A model generated the notes under the pieces. That model had not been told where the DNA came from, made no database searches, and saw nothing but the letters and a program-made list of their open reading frames with translations. The position numbers were made by a program, and so were the translations under genes. From Terriglobus roseus DSM 18391 (GTDB lineage Bacteria > Acidobacteriota > Terriglobia > Terriglobales > Acidobacteriaceae), in contig NC_018014.1 of assembly GCF_000265425.1 (NCBI RefSeq), positions 1,612,001-1,676,000 of the forward strand: a DNA stretch of 64,000 nt, given 5' to 3'. Within the stretch, counting starts at the first letter, position 1. Each line of letters opens with the position of its first letter. Below, in pieces: positions 8,805-18,083 of the stretch.

Positions 8805-10913
8805 TTACGCCAGTCCAAGCTCACGCAGGACGAAGGCGTAATCCATGGCGATCTCGCGCAGGTAGTCGTAGCGACCGGATGCTCCACCATGTCCTGCGTC
8901 CATGTTGGTGTGGAGCAGCAGTGGAGCGTCGTTGTTTGTCTTCAGCGTGCGCAGTTTGGCGACGAACTTTGCGGGTTCCCAGTACATGACCTGCGAGTCG
9001 TTGAGGCTCGTCTTGACCAGCGTGGCCGGGTAGATGCCAGGCTGAAGGTTGTCGTAGGGCGAGTAGCTCCGCATGTAGCCGAACGCCTCCGCTTCGTTGG
9101 GATTGCCCCACTCCTCGTATTCAGCGACGGTCAACGGCAGCGACGCGTCGAGCATGGTGTTCATCACGTCCACGAACGGCACATGAGAGAGAACGATGCG
9201 GAAGAGATCGGGCCTCAGGTTAACGACTGCGCCCATCAGCAGACCGCCAGCACTGCCGCCTTCGATGATTACCTCATCCTTGGCGCCGTACTTCTCTACG
9301 ATCAGATGCTCCGTCACTTCGATGAAGTCGGTGAAGGTGTTGCGCTTCACCATCATTTTGCCGTCGTCGTGCCATGCATCGCCCAGGTCGCCACCGCCGC
9401 GGATATGCGCATAAGCCATCACGATGCCGCGGTCCAGCAACGATAGTCTGCTGGTGCCAAATCCTACGGGCAGGGCGTAGCCGTAGGAGCCGTAGCCGTA
9501 TACATACAGCGGATTCGTACCGTCTCTCTTGAATGAGTCACGCCGATAGACCAATGACACCGGCACGCGAACACCATCGCTGGCCGTCGCCCAGAGACGC
9601 TCGGAGGCATACAATTCGCGGTCGAAACCACCGGGTACCTCCTGCTGTTTCAAGAGCGTCGACTCGCCGGTCGCAACGTCGTATTCGTAGACCGACGCGG
9701 GTGTCACCAGCGATTGATAGCTGTAACGCAGCGTGGTCGCGTCGAAGTTGCGATTGACGTGCAGGCCTGCGCTGTAACTTGGTTCCGGGAAGGCTACCGT
9801 CTTGAAGTCTTTGGAGAGCGTGTTGTTCTCGAAGCGGAAGACACGCATCCGGTCCAATCCCTGAACGATCTCGGACGCAACGGCAAAGTGCTGGAAGACC
9901 TCGAAGTCATCCAGCGGGATGTCCTTGCTCTCGGGGAGCAGTTCGGTCCAGTGATCACGGTCCGGCGTCGCAACCGGTGCTGTTACAACGCGGAAGTTCT
10001 TGCCCGTGTCGTTCGCGCGAATGTAGAAGAAGCCGTCTCGATGGTCAGGATAGTACTCCTGGTCGGGGACGCGTTCGGCCAGCAGTTGGAACTCTGCGGT
10101 TGGTGTCGCAGCATCGACGAAGCGGTATTCCGAAGTTGTGTGGCTACCAACTTCGAGGAACAGATACTTGCGATCACGCGAACGGCCAACACCCACGTTG
10201 AAGCGCTCGTCCTTCTCCTCGAAGATGAGGACGTCAGCATCCGCAGCCGTGCCGAGCGTATGGCGCAGCACGCGGTCCTGCCGCTTGGTCTGTTCGTCTT
10301 CCACGGTATAGAAGATGGTCTTCGCATCAGGCGTCCAGACCAGCGAACCGACGCGCTGCGCGGTATCGGGCAGCACATCGCCGGTACGCAGATCCTTCAC
10401 ATGCAGTGTGTACTGGCGGAAGCCGGTCTCGTCAGTGGTGTAGGCCAGCAGGTTGCCGTCAGGGCTGACGCTAAGCGCTCCCAGCGCCATGAACGGTTTA
10501 CCCTCAGCAAGCTTGTTCACATCCAGCAGGGCTTCTTCCGGAGCGCTCGCGTCATAGCTGCGGTCCGCAGCGGCGCGGCGCCGGCAGTGGATTGCGTACT
10601 GCGAACCCTCAACAGTGTGCGTGAGGTAAAACCAGTCACCATCGCGATAGGGAACCGACGTGTCGGTCTCCTTGATGTGCGAGAGCATTTCGCGGTAGAG
10701 CTTCTCCTGCAGGTCTTTCGTCGGCGCCATCACTGCGTCGGTGTAATCGTTCTCGGCAGAGAGGTACGCAAGGACCTCTTCAGACTCCTTCTCACGTAGC
10801 CAGAAGTAGTCGTCCTCGAGCGTGTGCCCATGTAGATGCGTGGGGTGCGGGACCTGCTTCGCGGTGGGTGGCTGAACGGTTGCGGCGACTGCGGCGAGTA
10901 AAGGGCTGATCAT
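8805..10913 (-). CDS. Oligopeptidase B, S9 family serine peptidase (702 aa)
   Basis: This prolyl-oligopeptidase-type serine peptidase cleaves short peptides, typically after basic residues. The N-terminus (VPHPTHLHGHTLEDDYFWLRE) leads into a seven-bladed propeller, then an alpha/beta-hydrolase domain. The nucleophile lies in GGSAGGLLMG, the acid in LNDSQVMYWEP and the base in DAGHGG. The start at 10913 (ATG) removes an upstream in-frame extension that runs through a 23-base tandem duplication (10924-10969). A GAGGGAG stretch abuts the ATG, which is closer than ideal. No convincing signal peptide is seen, so cytoplasmic location is likely though a weak hydrophobic start exists. Confidence 0.92.
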   Translation of the reverse strand: MISPLLAAVAATVQPPTAKQVPHPTHLHGHTLEDDYFWLREKESEEVLAYLSAENDYTDAVMAPTKDLQEKLYREMLSHIKETDTSVPYRDGDWFYLTHTVEGSQYAIHCRRRAAADRSYDASAPEEALLDVNKLAEGKPFMALGALSVSPDGNLLAYTTDETGFRQYTLHVKDLRTGDVLPDTAQRVGSLVWTPDAKTIFYTVEDEQTKRQDRVLRHTLGTAADADVLIFEEKDERFNVGVGRSRDRKYLFLEVGSHTTSEYRFVDAATPTAEFQLLAERVPDQEYYPDHRDGFFYIRANDTGKNFRVVTAPVATPDRDHWTELLPESKDIPLDDFEVFQHFAVASEIVQGLDRMRVFRFENNTLSKDFKTVAFPEPSYSAGLHVNRNFDATTLRYSYQSLVTPASVYEYDVATGESTLLKQQEVPGGFDRELYASERLWATASDGVRVPVSLVYRRDSFKRDGTNPLYVYGYGSYGYALPVGFGTSRLSLLDRGIVMAYAHIRGGGDLGDAWHDDGKMMVKRNTFTDFIEVTEHLIVEKYGAKDEVIIEGGSAGGLLMGAVVNLRPDLFRIVLSHVPFVDVMNTMLDASLPLTVAEYEEWGNPNEAEAFGYMRSYSPYDNLQPGIYPATLVKTSLNDSQVMYWEPAKFVAKLRTLKTNNDAPLLLHTNMDAGHGGASGRYDYLREIAMDYAFVLRELGLA

Positions 10914-10923
10914 CTCCCTCAGA

Positions 10924-10969
10924 ATACAAACTCCTGCACGGGTGCGATACAAACTCCTGCACGGGTGCG
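10924..10969. repeat. Perfect 23-base tandem duplication upstream of oligopeptidase B
   Basis: Two exact head-to-tail copies of a 23-base unit (10924-10946 and 10947-10969) sit 10 bases upstream of the chosen start of the oligopeptidase gene, in its leader. The unit contains ACTCCTGCACGGGTGCG. It is not a multiple of three. Copy-number change here could alter the leader of the peptidase transcript. Confidence 0.95.
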
Positions 10970-11116
10970 CTTGACTGTGACGTGACGCACTTTGGCGTAG
11001 CAACGGATTTGCTCCCTACAGACCCTAAATAACTGATCTGCGCGGAGTTGCGCAGAGGGAGCCGGCACTTTCGCCGCGCCCAACAGGACGTCATCAGGAC
11101 GTCAGGGAGAACGACC

Positions 11117-11629
11117 ATGAAGATCCGTACGATTGCATTGACCACCGCATTGTTCGCCTGTACCGCGACCGCAGCCTTTGCACAGGACTTCTCCGATAAG
11201 GACAAGAGCTTCCTCAAGGATTCGACACAGGACAATATGGCTGAAGTGAAGATGGCCGAGCTGGCGATCAAGACCACGAAGAACCCGAAGATCCGCAGCT
11301 TCGCGCAGAAGATGGTGACAGATCACAACGCTCTGATCGCCGGTTCCAAGCCAGTAGCCGCGAAGGCAGGCGTTGAGCCACCGAAGACCGACGGCTTCGA
11401 AGCGAACGCCGATTACCTCAAGCTGAAGATTCTTACGGGCGAGACCTTTGATAAGAGCTATGTCAAGACGATGGTGAGCGATCATCACAGCGATCTCGAC
11501 AAGATCAAGCAGGAGAACGCCGCGACAACCAACGCTGACATGAAGAAGCTGACAACGCATGCGGCAACGGTCGTTGCTGGACACACGAAGATGATCGATA
11601 CACTCGCAGGCTCCATGGGGCTGCAGTAA
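11117..11629 (+). CDS. DUF4142 domain exported protein (170 aa)
   Basis: This is a small secreted, all-helical, ferritin-like protein of unknown function. The signal peptide MKIRTIALTTALFACTATAAFA is followed by QDFSDKDKSFLKDS. The mature part has the family pattern of two helix pairs with AELAIKTTKNPKIRSFAQKMVTDHNAL and a second VSDHHSDLDKI segment. I chose the ATG at 11117 because it starts the signal peptide and has a GGGAGA site about 7 bases upstream. It is monocistronic, divergent from oligopeptidase B. Confidence 0.9.
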   Translation: MKIRTIALTTALFACTATAAFAQDFSDKDKSFLKDSTQDNMAEVKMAELAIKTTKNPKIRSFAQKMVTDHNALIAGSKPVAAKAGVEPPKTDGFEANADYLKLKILTGETFDKSYVKTMVSDHHSDLDKIKQENAATTNADMKKLTTHAATVVAGHTKMIDTLAGSMGLQ

Positions 11630-11749
11630 GTCTCCGTGAAACTTAACGTGCGGCAGGAGGGCAGACGGCCACGTCTGCCCTTTGCCGTGTCTCATACTCT
11701 GCCTAGTCCTACGGAACTTTTGGCGCCGATCAGCGTATCATCAACCGTG

Positions 11750-12562
11750 ATGGCAGCACGGCTCCGGCACCTCTGGTTTCTCGTAGTTGCACTGGCTCTG
11801 ATCGGGTGCGTCTTCCCCGCATTGGCAGAGTCCGTGAAGTCGATGCCGCAACCCACGGCCTACGTCAACGACTACGCGGGCGTTCTTAACGACTCCACAA
11901 AATCTGATCTTGATGCCCAGCTCAAGCAACTGGATACGCAGGCGCATGCGCAGGTCTTCGTCGCCATCATTCACAAGATCGAGGACGACAACAGTCCTGC
12001 AGAGTTTGCGAACCAGTTGTTTGCAAAGTGGAAGCCGGGGGCGAAGGGGTCTGACCACGGCGTTCTGCTGTTGCTGTCGGTCGAAGACCACAAGTACCAG
12101 TTTGAAGTTGGTTACGGTCTCGAGGGGATTCTGCCTGACGCCAAGACCGGCGACATCGGCCGTGAGATGGTTCCCGACCTGAAGGCCGGTAGCTACGACG
12201 GTGCGGTGCGGACCGCCGTCAACTCACTGACGACAGTCATTGCGCAGGACGCGGGTGTCACACTCGATGTCCCGCAGCATACCTATCGTCGGCAAAATGT
12301 TCGTCAGAAGTCCGGTGTCGGCGGCATCATCGGTTTCCTGGTCGTCCTGTTTATCATCTTTCTGCTGATGCGAGGCGGTGGCCGCGGCGGTCCGGGCGGC
12401 TTCCTGACCGGCATGCTGCTCGGCAACATCCTTGGCGGCGGCGGATTTCGCGGCGGCGGTGGCGGCGGTGGCTTTGGCGGCGGCAGCGACGACGGTGGCG
12501 GCGGCTTTGGTGGCGGTGGCGGCGGCAGTTCGGGTGGCGGCGGCGCTGGTGGCAGCTGGTAA
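11750..12562 (+). CDS. TPM domain (YgcG-like) protein with Gly-rich tail (270 aa)
   Basis: The protein has a signal peptide or first membrane helix (LRHLWFLVVALALIGCVFPALA), then a TPM domain from about residue 25 (PTAYVNDYAGVLND ... VGYGLEGILPDAKTG) facing the periplasm. A second membrane helix follows near residue 197 (IIGFLVVLFIIFLLM), and the C-terminal tail is almost pure glycine with a few D/S residues. The TPM fold is linked to acid phosphatase-like or photosystem-repair activity; the bacterial role is unclear. It lies 56 bases before lemA, a pairing seen in many bacteria. The start is ATG at 11750, with a GTG one codon earlier as the alternative. Confidence 0.88.
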   Translation: MAARLRHLWFLVVALALIGCVFPALAESVKSMPQPTAYVNDYAGVLNDSTKSDLDAQLKQLDTQAHAQVFVAIIHKIEDDNSPAEFANQLFAKWKPGAKGSDHGVLLLLSVEDHKYQFEVGYGLEGILPDAKTGDIGREMVPDLKAGSYDGAVRTAVNSLTTVIAQDAGVTLDVPQHTYRRQNVRQKSGVGGIIGFLVVLFIIFLLMRGGGRGGPGGFLTGMLLGNILGGGGFRGGGGGGGFGGGSDDGGGGFGGGGGGSSGGGGAGGSW

Positions 12563-12618
12563 GTTTTGAGAGGCAACAGATGGCACAGATGCTGGAAGGC
12601 AAAACAAGTGGGGGAACA

Positions 12619-13188
12619 ATGAAAAAGGGCTTGATCGGTCTGATTGTGGCGGTTGTACTCATTGGCCTGGTGGCGATGAGCTTTATCTCCGCGAAGAACT
12701 CGATCGCGGTGAAGTCAAACGGGATCGACGCGGCGTTCAGCGAAGTCGACGTCAATCTGCAGCGGCGTGCGGATCTGATCCCGAACCTGGTCGCCAGCGT
12801 TAAGGGCTATGCCAAGGTGGAGACGAACATCCTCACCGCTATCGCAGAGGCTCGCAGTGGATTGCTGCAGGCGCGCACGCCGGACGAGAAGCTCGCGGCG
12901 AACGATCGCCTGTCCGTTTCGCTGCTGCCGCTTACGCGTATGCAGGAGGCGTACCCGGACCTGAAGAGCAACCAGCAGTTCATGCGATTGGAAGATGAGC
13001 TTTCAGGTACGGAGAACCGCATCGCCGTTGCACGCAAGCGGTACAACGACTCCATCCTGGACTACAACAACACGATCGCAGTCTTCCCGAACAGCATGTG
13101 GGCCAGCATCGCCGGCTTCAAGCCTCGGACGACGTACTATCGTGCGGATCCCGGCGCGGCTACCGTTCCGAAGGTCGACTTCAACTAA
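12619..13188 (+). CDS. lemA: LemA family protein (189 aa)
   Basis: This membrane-anchored helical protein has a single N-terminal helix (MKKGLIGLIVAVVLIGLVAMSFI) followed by the LemA core. Core motifs are VKSNGIDAAFSEVDVNLQRR, RADLIPNLVASVKGYA and a C-terminal YNDSILDYNNTIAVFPNS. Its biochemical role is unknown. The pairing with an adjacent TPM protein suggests a shared envelope job. The ATG at 12619 has GGGGG 5 bases upstream, and an earlier ATG at 12580 is possible. The gene ends 15 bases before a strong hairpin terminator. Confidence 0.92.
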   Translation: MKKGLIGLIVAVVLIGLVAMSFISAKNSIAVKSNGIDAAFSEVDVNLQRRADLIPNLVASVKGYAKVETNILTAIAEARSGLLQARTPDEKLAANDRLSVSLLPLTRMQEAYPDLKSNQQFMRLEDELSGTENRIAVARKRYNDSILDYNNTIAVFPNSMWASIAGFKPRTTYYRADPGAATVPKVDFN

Positions 13189-13203
13189 ACGCAGTGTCAG
13201 GAA

Positions 13204-13247
13204 AGCTAGGCCGGGATGGCAGCGCAAGCTGCCATCCCGGCCTAGCT
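13204..13247. terminator. Perfect 20-bp stem with GCAA tetraloop, bidirectional terminator
   Basis: Bases 13204-13223 pair perfectly with 13228-13247 around a GCAA (GNRA) loop. The stem starts AGCTAGGCCGGG and is followed by CTTT. It lies between the convergent lemA and polyprenyl synthase genes and can terminate both. Confidence 0.88.
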
Positions 13248-13284
13248 CTTTCGCAAATCTTTGGGGTACGGGAAGAGGAACGAA

Positions 13285-14289
13285 CTACCGGTCGCGGTCG
13301 GTCACGTAGCCCGGTACCCAGAGCAGCGCGCGAAGTGCCCGGCCCGCCTCGGCGTTTGCCTGGGGTAGATCAGCAATTGATTGCCGCGCAGCTTCGGCGT
13401 AAGCTCGCGCGGCATCCATGGCGTACTCCAGCGAACCGTGGCCCCGAAGGATCTCCAGGATCGTTGCGTGCTTCACGCGGGTAAAGTCGCGGTCGGCCAG
13501 GACCGTGCGGATGGCCTCGCGTTCGGCACCAGTGCCCCGCTCCAGCGCGTGGATGACGGCAAGTGTCGCCTTACCCTCGCGCAGATCGCTGGCAGCGGGC
13601 TTGCCCAGTGTGGCCTCTTCGCCAACCAGATCCAGCACATCGTCGACGATCTGGAAGGCAAGGCCCAGGTTGCGGCCATACTCGCCCAACTGCTGCTCGA
13701 CGGTTTCGTCCACGCCAGCCAGTGCTGCGCCCAACTGCATGCTGACCTTGAAGAGCATGGCGGTTTTGCGGAAGATTAGGTCGAAGTATTCTTCCTCGTT
13801 GATCAGGTGGCCGAGCTTCTGCATCTGCAGCAACTCGCCTTCGACCATCTGTTGGGTCAGGCCGATCAGCAGATCGAGAATCTTGAAGTTGCGCTCGTCC
13901 AGGGCTGTCTGGAAAGACTGCATGTAGAGCCAGTCGCCTGCCAGGACGCATTTGCTGGCTCCCCAGGCTGTGTTGGCGCTGGGCTTGCCGCGGCGCGTCT
14001 GTGCCTCGTCGATGATGTCGTCGTGGACGAGCGTAGCCGTGTGCAGCATCTCTACGACGGCGCCCAAGCGGATGCGGCTTTCGCCTGTGAATCCCAGGGC
14101 CTTCGCCGACAGCAGAAGCAGCAAGGGCCGGATACGCTTGCCGCCGCCTGAGAGCAGGTAGCGTGCGATGTCCTGAATGACCACAACTTCTGATTTGGAT
14201 TGCCGCCCAAATTCCCGCTCAACGGCGGAAAGGTCGTCGCGGACAAGGTCGAAGACCTCTTTCGCGGTCGCAATGGGTAAGGAACTCAC
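13285..14289 (-). CDS. Polyprenyl diphosphate synthase (IspB-like, about 334 aa)
   Basis: This trans-prenyltransferase builds the long isoprenoid tail of menaquinone or ubiquinone by adding isopentenyl diphosphate. It shows GGGKRIRPLLL, the first aspartate-rich motif LVHDDIIDEAQTRRG and the second in QIVDDVLDLVG. The reading frame extends upstream to 14415 without an ATG between. I prefer the GTG at 14289 because the conserved region starts soon after it (SSLPIATAKEVFDLVRDDL), but no clear ribosome site supports either choice. Chain length cannot be read from sequence alone. The C-terminus ends with a short WVPGYVTDRDR tail. Confidence 0.88.
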   Translation of the reverse strand: MSSLPIATAKEVFDLVRDDLSAVEREFGRQSKSEVVVIQDIARYLLSGGGKRIRPLLLLLSAKALGFTGESRIRLGAVVEMLHTATLVHDDIIDEAQTRRGKPSANTAWGASKCVLAGDWLYMQSFQTALDERNFKILDLLIGLTQQMVEGELLQMQKLGHLINEEEYFDLIFRKTAMLFKVSMQLGAALAGVDETVEQQLGEYGRNLGLAFQIVDDVLDLVGEEATLGKPAASDLREGKATLAVIHALERGTGAEREAIRTVLADRDFTRVKHATILEILRGHGSLEYAMDAARAYAEAARQSIADLPQANAEAGRALRALLWVPGYVTDRDR

Positions 14290-14386
14290 GCTATATTTGA
14301 CTTTAACAGTAACCGCAGCGTCACACACTATTTCGCGACCTTTGTCCTGTTGGAAGGTGAGATACGTTCTTCGTGTCCAACGAAAA

Positions 14387-14419
14387 ATGGGTGCCTCACG
14401 ATGACCGTGGGGCACCCAT
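14387..14419 (-). terminator. Hairpin terminator of yajQ, carrying GGGTGCC/GGGGCACCC arms
   Basis: Bases 14387-14400 pair with 14406-14419 (14 pairs with one G-T wobble) around a 5-base loop. On the minus strand the stem is followed by TTTTT (14386-14382), the layout of an intrinsic terminator for the gene ending at 14436. Its arms share GGGGCACCC with other intergenic repeats in the window. Confidence 0.8.
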
Positions 14420-14435
14420 GGACTGCATTTCGCGG

Positions 14436-14939
14436 TCAGTTTGAACGGTAGTTGGTGAACTGCAGCTCCACGCCAATGTCCTTGCCCTTCAGCAGGGTGA
14501 TGATCTGCTGAAGTACATCGCGGTCCTTGCTGACGACGCGTACGGTATCGCCCTGGATCGAGGCCTGCGCCTTGAGCTTGGAGTCCTTGATGGCGGCGAC
14601 GATCTTCTTCGCAGCGTCGGACTGGATGCCCTGCTTCAGCTTCACCTTTTGACGAACGGAGCTGTTCGCGGCGGGCTCGATCTTTTCGTACTCGAGATTC
14701 TTTAAGCTGATGCCACGCTTGACCATCTTCTGCTGCAGGATCTCGGTGACTGCCTTGATGGTGTACTCGTCCTGCGACGCCAGCAGGATGTTCTCATCGC
14801 CGCCCTCAAGCGTGATGGTCGACTTCGAGTTCTTCAGATCGAAGCGCGCGTTAACTTCCTTGGTCGCCTGCTCGATGGCGTTCTTTACTTCCTGGATTTC
14901 GACCTTGCTCACAACGTCGAAGCTGTTCTCGGCTGCCAT
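14436..14939 (-). CDS. yajQ: YajQ family nucleotide-binding protein (167 aa)
   Basis: This small cytoplasmic protein has two ferredoxin-like domains. YajQ homologues bind cyclic di-GMP in Xanthomonas or nucleotides more generally. Family signatures are SFDVVSKVEIQEVKNAIEQA, the tract FDLKNSKSTITLEGG, and the C-terminal KGKDIGVELQFTNYR. At 167 residues it matches the usual length of about 163. The ATG at 14939 has GGAGAACAAC just upstream. It stands alone, closed by the hairpin at 14387-14419. Confidence 0.94.
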   Translation of the reverse strand: MAAENSFDVVSKVEIQEVKNAIEQATKEVNARFDLKNSKSTITLEGGDENILLASQDEYTIKAVTEILQQKMVKRGISLKNLEYEKIEPAANSSVRQKVKLKQGIQSDAAKKIVAAIKDSKLKAQASIQGDTVRVVSKDRDVLQQIITLLKGKDIGVELQFTNYRSN

Positions 14940-15054
14940 TGTTGTTCTCCTTGCCAGTGGTGCAGTCTTGCTATGGTGCGTGGGGTTGTTATGTGTCAGA
15001 GCGCCGAAAGTGTGCGGCGCGTTGCCGGGCTATTCTACGTACTTCCGCAGACAG

Positions 15055-15906
15055 CTACGCACTTACGCCGAATAGCCTCTCAAAGTTCGCGGTGGTGGCC
15101 GCTGCTAGCTCCTCCAGGGAAATGCCGCGCAGATCCGCGACAAACTCTGCCGTGGTGCGTGTGCGCGCTGGTTCGTTGCGTTCTCCCCGGAAGGGCTGTG
15201 GTGCCAGAAAGGGAGCGTCCGTCTCGACGAGGATGCGGTTGGCCGGCGCGAGGATTGCAGCTTCGCGGATGGAAGGGAAGCGCGAGTAAGTCACGTTGCC
15301 GGCAAAAGACAGGTAGAAACCGAGATCCAGTGCGCGACGAGCCTCATCGGCGGAGCCGGAGAAGCAGTGCATCACGCCGACGCCTCCCTTGCTGCTGAAG
15401 TGGGTTTCGATTAAGCGCAGCAGGTCTGCCTGCGCATCAGCCGCACCGAAGCGCTCCTTCGCCTGCGGCGTCGCCAGATCGCTGGTACGGCAGTGGATCA
15501 GGATCGGCTTCTTTCCGGCGAGCGCGATCTCCATCTGAGCGAGAAAGGCGCGCTGTTGCACGTCGATGTCCGGATTTTCGAAGTGGTAGTAGTCCAGGCC
15601 GATCTCGCCGATGGCAACCACATTGGAGTCAGACGCGAGAGTGGTTAGCTTTGCTAACGACTCGTTGTCTGCATGGGCCGCTTCCTGCGGATGGATACCG
15701 GCGCTGCAGACGATGCGTGGCGCGGCGGAGTTGCCCTTGTACTTCACGGCGAGATCCCGCGCACGGTGCATCGTCTCCGGGCCATCACCAATGCCAACCG
15801 CGAGGATGGTCTTCACGTCCGCGGCAAGGGCGCGTGTCAGCACTGCGTCGAGATCCTCGGCGTAGCTGGAGAAGTCGAGATGTGCGTGCGAATCAACGAT
15901 ATGCAT
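15055..15906 (-). CDS. tatD: TatD family metal-dependent hydrolase (283 aa)
   Basis: This TIM-barrel metallohydrolase is a 3'-5' DNA exonuclease or deoxyribonuclease in characterised relatives. Metal ligands are visible: HAHLD at residues 7-11, the glutamate in AIGEIGLDYY, histidines in ILIHCRTS and GVMHCFSG, and the aspartate in LVETDAPFLAPQPFRGERNEP-type context near the C-terminus. The length is normal. It starts 8 bases after the metG stop and is surely co-transcribed with it, a common arrangement. Confidence 0.94.
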   Translation of the reverse strand: MHIVDSHAHLDFSSYAEDLDAVLTRALAADVKTILAVGIGDGPETMHRARDLAVKYKGNSAAPRIVCSAGIHPQEAAHADNESLAKLTTLASDSNVVAIGEIGLDYYHFENPDIDVQQRAFLAQMEIALAGKKPILIHCRTSDLATPQAKERFGAADAQADLLRLIETHFSSKGGVGVMHCFSGSADEARRALDLGFYLSFAGNVTYSRFPSIREAAILAPANRILVETDAPFLAPQPFRGERNEPARTRTTAEFVADLRGISLEELAAATTANFERLFGVSA

Positions 15907-15914
15907 GATGATCC

Positions 15915-18083
15915 CTAGCGGAGGCGCGCGCCGATCTCGATGTCTTCGAGGAAGCTCGCAAGAGCTGGGGTGCCATCGCCGACCGATGCCGCGACGACCA
16001 TGCCCTGCGACTCGTAGCCGCGCAGTTTTCGTGGTGCCAGGTTGGCCACGATCACGACCTTGCGGCCGACGAGCTTCTCCGGCTCGTAGAACTGCGCGAT
16101 GCCTGCAAGGATCTGGCGCTTCTCATAGCCGAGGTCTACTTCGAGGCGAAGCAGCTTGTCGGTCTTTGGAATGCGCTCGGCGACGAGCACCTTCGCGACG
16201 CGGAGATCGACCTTGATGAAGTCGTCGATGGTGATCTCTGGAGTGTCCGGCTTGGTGGGCTTCGTTGGATCGATGGCCGGGATCTCTGCTGCTGGCGCGG
16301 CTTCTGCAGCTGGCGAGGCAGTGGCATCGGCGATGGGCGTGAGCGGCTGTTCGCCCTCCGCGAGATTCTGCGTGGCGTTAGGGTCGATGGCTGCTGGCTT
16401 CTGCTCTGCGTCGTTCATGCGTGTGATCAGTTCTTTCTCCGCGCGCGGGAAGATGGGCGCGATGGTGCCAAGCTTGGTGTTTGCCGCAAAGCCGCCGCGC
16501 GATAGATCGCGCAGTTCGCCCAGTTCCGCAGCGCGTTCAATGCTGCCGAGTCCGAGCTGCTCCCACACGTGCGATGTCGCGTAGGGCATCACTGGGTGCA
16601 GCAGTGCTGTGATGATGCGGATACTCTTTGCGGCCGTCCGCAGGACCTCTGCAAGACGCTCGCGTTGGGCGGGGTCCTTCGCCAGCTTCCATGGGGCATT
16701 GGATGTGAGATAGCCGTCCGTTGCGGCCACCAATGCAGAGGTTGCTGAGACGGCTGCTGTGAACTCCTGGCGCTCGAGTGCAGCGTGGACTGTCTCGATC
16801 GCTTCTGCGGTCGCTGCAGTTAGTTCGGTGGTGAGGCCGCTCTCCGGGATTACGCCTTCGAAGTTCTGCGCGATCATGTTCAGCGTGCGGCTTACGAGGT
16901 TGCCGTAACCGTTGGCCAGGTCGCTGTTATAGCGCGCGACGAGCGCGTCAAAGCTGAACGAGCCGTCCTGTCCAAAGGGGATTTCGCGCAGCAGGAAGTA
17001 GCGTAGAACGTCTGCGCCGAAGAGGTCCTGCTCGTACTTCTCGGTGTCGGGTTTTAGGGAGCCGAAGGCATCGAGGATTGTTTCTGTGCGCACGATGTTG
17101 CCGCGGCTCTTGGACATCTTGGATTCTTCGAAGAGGAGCCAGCCGTGCGCGACGATCTTTTTGGGCAGGGGGAGACCGGCTGCCAGGAGGAAGGCGGGCC
17201 AGTAAACACAATGGAATCTGACGATTTCCTTACCTACGAAGTGGAGGTCGGCGGGCCAGAATCGGGCGAACATTTCGGCGCCTTCTTCGGTGTCGTCGCC
17301 GTATCCAACGGCCGTCATATAGTTCGCTAACGCGTCTAACCAGACGTAAATTACGTGTTTTTGAATCGTCTCAGTCGCCGCAGGCGCCGGAACGGGTATT
17401 CCCCAGTCAAAACTGGTGCGCGAGACGCTGAGATCCTTAACCGCGCCGGGGACGTAGGCGACTCCGGTGTCGCTCAGGAGTGTCTCCGAACCGTCGTTCA
17501 CGTTGCCGCGCAGGAAGCTGAGGACCTCGTTCTTGCGGGCTTCTGGGGTGATGGTGAGCTGGTTCGATTCGATGAGGTCGATGAGCGGCTTCTGGAAGGC
17601 GGAGAGGCGGAAGTAGAAGTTCTCTTCCGTAACCGTCTCTGTCGGCTTGCCGTCGGGACCGATGGTGCCGGGAGGGCCCTCGATGAACATCTCCTCGCCG
17701 ACGGAGTACTGGCCGGTGTAGCTGTCGAGGTAGATGTGACCGCGCTCGTAGAGGGCGGAGAAGAGCTTCTGCGCGCCGCGCTTGTGTTTCGCATCGGTGG
17801 TGCGGATGTACTGGTCGTAGGTGATGCCCATACGGTGCCAGAGCGAGCGGAAGGTGCCGCTGACGTCGTCGGCGAACTGCTGGGGCTCAATGCCTGCGGC
17901 GGCGGCGGAGCGGCCGATCTTCTGGCCGTGTTCGTCTGTGCCTGTGAGGAAGTAGGTGTCGGCACCTTCCATGCGTTTGCGACGCGCAAGCGTGTCGGCA
18001 GCAATGGTGGTGTACGCGTGGCCGATGTGCGGGCGCGCGTTGACGTAGTAGATCGGGGTCGTTATATAGAACTTTTCAGGCAT
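15915..18083 (-). CDS. metG: Methionyl-tRNA synthetase with C-terminal tRNA-binding domain (722 aa)
   Basis: This class I aminoacyl-tRNA synthetase charges tRNA-Met. It shows the HIGH motif in PHIGHAYTT, KMSKS in SKMSKSRGN, an alpha-helical anticodon domain, a linker rich in Ala/Pro (near 585-630), and an EMAP/Trbp111 domain (DFIKVDLRVAKV ... KLRGYESQGM) at the end. The connective-peptide region reads YTGQYSVGEEMFIEG, with no zinc-knuckle cysteines, so this is the zinc-free subtype. The ATG at 18083 starts the conserved EKFYITTPIYYVNA segment. It is followed by tatD and divergent from hldD. Confidence 0.95.
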   Translation of the reverse strand: MPEKFYITTPIYYVNARPHIGHAYTTIAADTLARRKRMEGADTYFLTGTDEHGQKIGRSAAAAGIEPQQFADDVSGTFRSLWHRMGITYDQYIRTTDAKHKRGAQKLFSALYERGHIYLDSYTGQYSVGEEMFIEGPPGTIGPDGKPTETVTEENFYFRLSAFQKPLIDLIESNQLTITPEARKNEVLSFLRGNVNDGSETLLSDTGVAYVPGAVKDLSVSRTSFDWGIPVPAPAATETIQKHVIYVWLDALANYMTAVGYGDDTEEGAEMFARFWPADLHFVGKEIVRFHCVYWPAFLLAAGLPLPKKIVAHGWLLFEESKMSKSRGNIVRTETILDAFGSLKPDTEKYEQDLFGADVLRYFLLREIPFGQDGSFSFDALVARYNSDLANGYGNLVSRTLNMIAQNFEGVIPESGLTTELTAATAEAIETVHAALERQEFTAAVSATSALVAATDGYLTSNAPWKLAKDPAQRERLAEVLRTAAKSIRIITALLHPVMPYATSHVWEQLGLGSIERAAELGELRDLSRGGFAANTKLGTIAPIFPRAEKELITRMNDAEQKPAAIDPNATQNLAEGEQPLTPIADATASPAAEAAPAAEIPAIDPTKPTKPDTPEITIDDFIKVDLRVAKVLVAERIPKTDKLLRLEVDLGYEKRQILAGIAQFYEPEKLVGRKVVIVANLAPRKLRGYESQGMVVAASVGDGTPALASFLEDIEIGARLR

